This document shows positions 62,232 to 64,000 of a stretch of 64,000 bases of DNA, piece by piece. The stretch comes from UBA2821 sp902763335. GTDB taxonomy: Bacteria; Bacillota; Clostridia; Lachnospirales; Lachnospiraceae. The stretch lies in the NCBI GenBank assembly GCA_052066835.1, contig JBQHRJ010000004.1. The stretch is one strand, 5' to 3'. The notes below the pieces were generated by a model. That model was not told the origin of the DNA, searched no databases, and was given only the letters and a program-made list of their open reading frames with translations. The number at the start of each line of letters is the position of its first letter. Positions within the stretch are counted from its first letter, which is position 1. A program made the translations under genes and the position numbers.

Positions 62232-63239
62232 CTATCTTGATTTTTCCTGTGAACTGTACACAAGATTCTGCTCCGCCACTATTCCATCCAATCTCTTATT
62301 AGGTGTGTCTGTGGCAAGGTCAAGTTTTCTAAGGTCCTTATCATAATGATATACCTGGTTCGATAGTCTCTCCGCTAATTCAACCTCTTGCATATTCACT
62401 TCAACAACCATAGCTGCTAACTCATTTGGATCACCAAGATTTGAAGATACAGCGATAACCTCATGCACACTCGACGGCATGATATATAAATCACTGTCAA
62501 GTTTCATAGCTAACTCATGAAGATTATCCTCATAAAGCATAGACACTGCTCCATTTATTCCCTGAGCATTTGATATCACCCACATAGATTTATCATCAGG
62601 TATTTCCTGTGTCATCATCTCTGCTACCTCTAAAGGCATACCGTCTTTTACAAACATTTCTCTGATGACATCATTCATATTTTTAACAACCGGTGGGAAG
62701 ATTCTCTTTGTGTTCTGCACAGCACACTTAAATAATTCATCTTCTGTCATTCTAAGCTTTGCGGCTAATGAATTATCAATCATAGCGCTGTGAATTCCTT
62801 CCGGTGAATCAGCCTTAATCACCCATCTGTAGACAATTGATAAATCTTTAAATTCCCTGCTTGGCATGTTATTAATCATTTCCCTGTTTTGTTCTGTGTT
62901 TATTAGCTGAAATACAACATTATCCTTTGCATTGTCATAATCAACTGCCGGAACCAGTTCACCTGCATGCTCCATTGCTTCCTCAAATAGACCGGCAGCT
63001 TTTGCAAGAACTTCTCTTATATCTCCTGTTCTTTCATAATCCTTAAACATATCATCTATATATATTGTTGGTGAAATATTCATGCCACTGTCTTTAGACA
63101 TTAGCGATAAGCCATCTCTGCTGGTATTTACCTTATTGCATTTCCTAATACTAATCTCCATATCCTGGTATTTTTCAGGCATAAATTTCAAAAATTCAGC
63201 TTCTACCAATTCCTTAAACTCTTCGTAATTCTGTTTCAT
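62232..63239 (-). CDS. DUF5688-family protein
   Basis: A 335-residue protein of the DUF5688 family, common on mobile elements of Lachnospiraceae. Recognisable pieces are FKELVEAEFLKFMPEKYQD near the N-terminus and the C-terminal region with MWVISNAQGINGAVSMLYEDN and YIMPSSVHEVIAVSSNL. No catalytic motif or signal peptide is seen. GGAGG precedes the chosen ATG at 63239; an upstream in-frame start has no ribosome site. The 16-bp gap to the small gene downstream supports one unit with RadC. Confidence 0.85.
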   Translation of the reverse strand: MKQNYEEFKELVEAEFLKFMPEKYQDMEISIRKCNKVNTSRDGLSLMSKDSGMNISPTIYIDDMFKDYERTGDIREVLAKAAGLFEEAMEHAGELVPAVDYDNAKDNVVFQLINTEQNREMINNMPSREFKDLSIVYRWVIKADSPEGIHSAMIDNSLAAKLRMTEDELFKCAVQNTKRIFPPVVKNMNDVIREMFVKDGMPLEVAEMMTQEIPDDKSMWVISNAQGINGAVSMLYEDNLHELAMKLDSDLYIMPSSVHEVIAVSSNLGDPNELAAMVVEVNMQEVELAERLSNQVYHYDKDLRKLDLATDTPNKRLDGIVAEQNLVYSSQEKSR

Positions 63240-63328
63240 TGTGTGTCCTCCTTTGACTAAAAAAGGGATACAAGCTGGCAACCGTATCCCTGATATATAT
63301 TACTATTTAGTTATTTAGTTGATGAACA

Positions 63329-63598
63329 TTACTGATTTACAGTTTCTTCATCATCTTCCTTCTTTTTTCTGCCCTTCATCATTGCTACACCTGCAATAAG
63401 TGCAGAAGCTCCAAGACCTACAAATAATCCCGGATTAAAATCATCACCTGTCTGTGGTATCTCTGGTTCTGTATCATTCTTCACATCAAGTGTATATTCA
63501 ACACATTCAGGTGCATCGCCCTTATATGTGAGTTCCACATCATGAACTGTAGAATCAAGAACATAGCCTTCAATGGTCTTTGTCCCTGATTTCTTTAA
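63329..63598 (-). pseudogene. Headless LPxTG-type surface protein (C-terminal remnant)
   Basis: An open frame without a usable start begins after an in-frame TAG at 63599-63601 and gives about 90 residues. Its start (KKSGTKTIEGYVLDSTVHDV...YKGDA) resembles the tail of a Cna-B/SpaA-type beta domain. The end has a sortase signal IPQTG, a membrane helix (about 20 residues) and a basic tail GRKKKEDDEE. The N-terminal bulk of the protein is missing, and DNA upstream is not related, so it is a truncated gene, probably cut by the adjacent mobile DNA. Confidence 0.75.
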
Positions 63599-63683
63599 CT
63601 ATATTATAAGGTTCACTTTTGTGAACTATATGATATAATCTGTTAATAAGACTTACTCACATATTTATTGGAATATTTAGGTA

Positions 63684-63756
63684 ATTGCGAAACTCGCGAT
63701 GCTCGTTCGCAATCTTGAACTTAAGTAGGGAAGGATTCGTGCTTTGCACGAATCCT
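63684..63756. repeat. Two hairpins in the 230-bp stretch between surface-protein remnant and transposase
   Basis: A first hairpin pairs ATTGCGAA with TTCGCAAT (63684-63713). A second is an 11-bp perfect stem, AGGATTCGTGC / GCACGAATCCT, with a TTT loop (63732-63756). A third, GTTCAC/GTGAAC, lies at 63611-63626. They may be subterminal structures of the mobile element whose transposase end follows. Confidence 0.6.
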
Positions 63757-63829
63757 GGAATAAAAAGTGGATAACCGGGCATTTTAGGCGCACTTTAATA
63801 AGCCTCTGGCTATATTTGGCTGTTAAACC

Positions 63830-64000
63830 CTAAGCTATGAAAGATTTTAAACTTCTGATGTATTGTCGTTGATGAATTTTATCGGCAATAACTACAGTTA
63901 ATAGCTGTGATATACCAGCAAGAAGTAAATCTGCATGAAGTGTTTTTTCGTTTGTTGTTTTTCGGTTGGCGACACAAAAACTGTCTTTAAAGTGGTTGAT
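63830..64000 (-). CDS. C-terminal end of a probable transposase (partial)
   Basis: A 56-residue frame enters from beyond the window end and stops at 63830-63832. The tail (HFKDSFCVANRKTTNEKTLH, ADLLLAGISQLLTVVIADKI) has the helix-rich, basic look of IS4-like DDE transposase C-termini, but the family is not certain. The nearby hairpins support a mobile element. The upstream part is outside the window, so intactness cannot be judged. Confidence 0.5.
   Translation of the reverse strand: MNHFKDSFCVANRKTTNEKTLHADLLLAGISQLLTVVIADKIHQRQYIRSLKSFIA

Overview
The window looks like chromosomal DNA from a low-GC, Gram-positive anaerobe of the Clostridia, most likely Lachnospiraceae. The support is indirect but consistent: AT-rich codons, strong AGGAGG-type ribosome sites, an L27 protein with the Firmicutes-type cleavable N-terminus next to its Prp protease, a Bacillus/Clostridium-type LexA box, and the gene order rplS-lepB-rbgA-rnhB-(fliK-like)-(flhB-C-like)-yraN-pgeF. 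About 60 protein genes, one tRNA and several clear promoters and terminators can be supported. Most genes lie on the minus strand.

Region 1 (about 0.1-13.8 kb, minus strand) holds housekeeping genes: recU, two pseudouridine synthases, an SDR enzyme, a YgiQ-type radical SAM protein, an M23 peptidase, a membrane diguanylate cyclase, a long FtsA-like actin-fold protein, coaE and polA. A tRNA-Leu(CAA) with a near-consensus promoter follows, then metE with a LysR regulator, a decayed MATE exporter gene, and a polar amino-acid ABC transporter whose binding domain appears circularly permuted and fused to its permease.

Region 2 (about 20.8-30.3 kb) holds a His-less HPr-like protein, a DUF5662 protein, and a divergent SOS pair: a LysM/YneA-like gene and lexA, sharing four LexA-type boxes. 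It continues with rsfS-yqeK-nadD-yhbY-obg and the rplU-prp-rpmA unit. Then come a lipoprotein, a 116-bp palindromic repeat, and two plus-strand genes for a small membrane protein and an SH3-repeat protein.

Region 3 (about 30.4-44 kb, minus strand) starts with a MalT-like LuxR regulator. A long conserved cluster follows: gpsA, plsY, der, a DUF512 radical SAM protein, pgeF, yraN, flhB-C-like, fliK-like, rnhB, rbgA, lepB, rplS. A second copy of the palindromic repeat sits between rplS and greA.

Region 4 (about 44-58 kb) has two tandem secreted CotH-family proteins, a DUF975/CmpB membrane fusion and a metallophosphoesterase. Next is a TAXI-type solute receptor apparently co-transcribed with a GltS glutamate carrier rather than a TRAP permease. 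Divergent from these is a MarR-alcohol dehydrogenase-aldehyde dehydrogenase operon with paired operator-like palindromes.

Region 5 (about 58-64 kb) is accessory and partly decayed. It holds a cysteine-hydrolase pseudogene with one nonsense codon, a truncated XRE regulator, a structured inverted-repeat region, a Cache-GGDEF cyclase, a RadC/JAB and DUF5688 module typical of integrative elements, a headless sortase substrate, and the 3' end of a probable transposase running off the window.

The most unusual items are the dispersed cloverleaf-like palindrome whose outer stem differs between copies but still pairs, the permuted binding protein-permease fusion, and the TAXI-GltS pairing with a possible leader attenuator.
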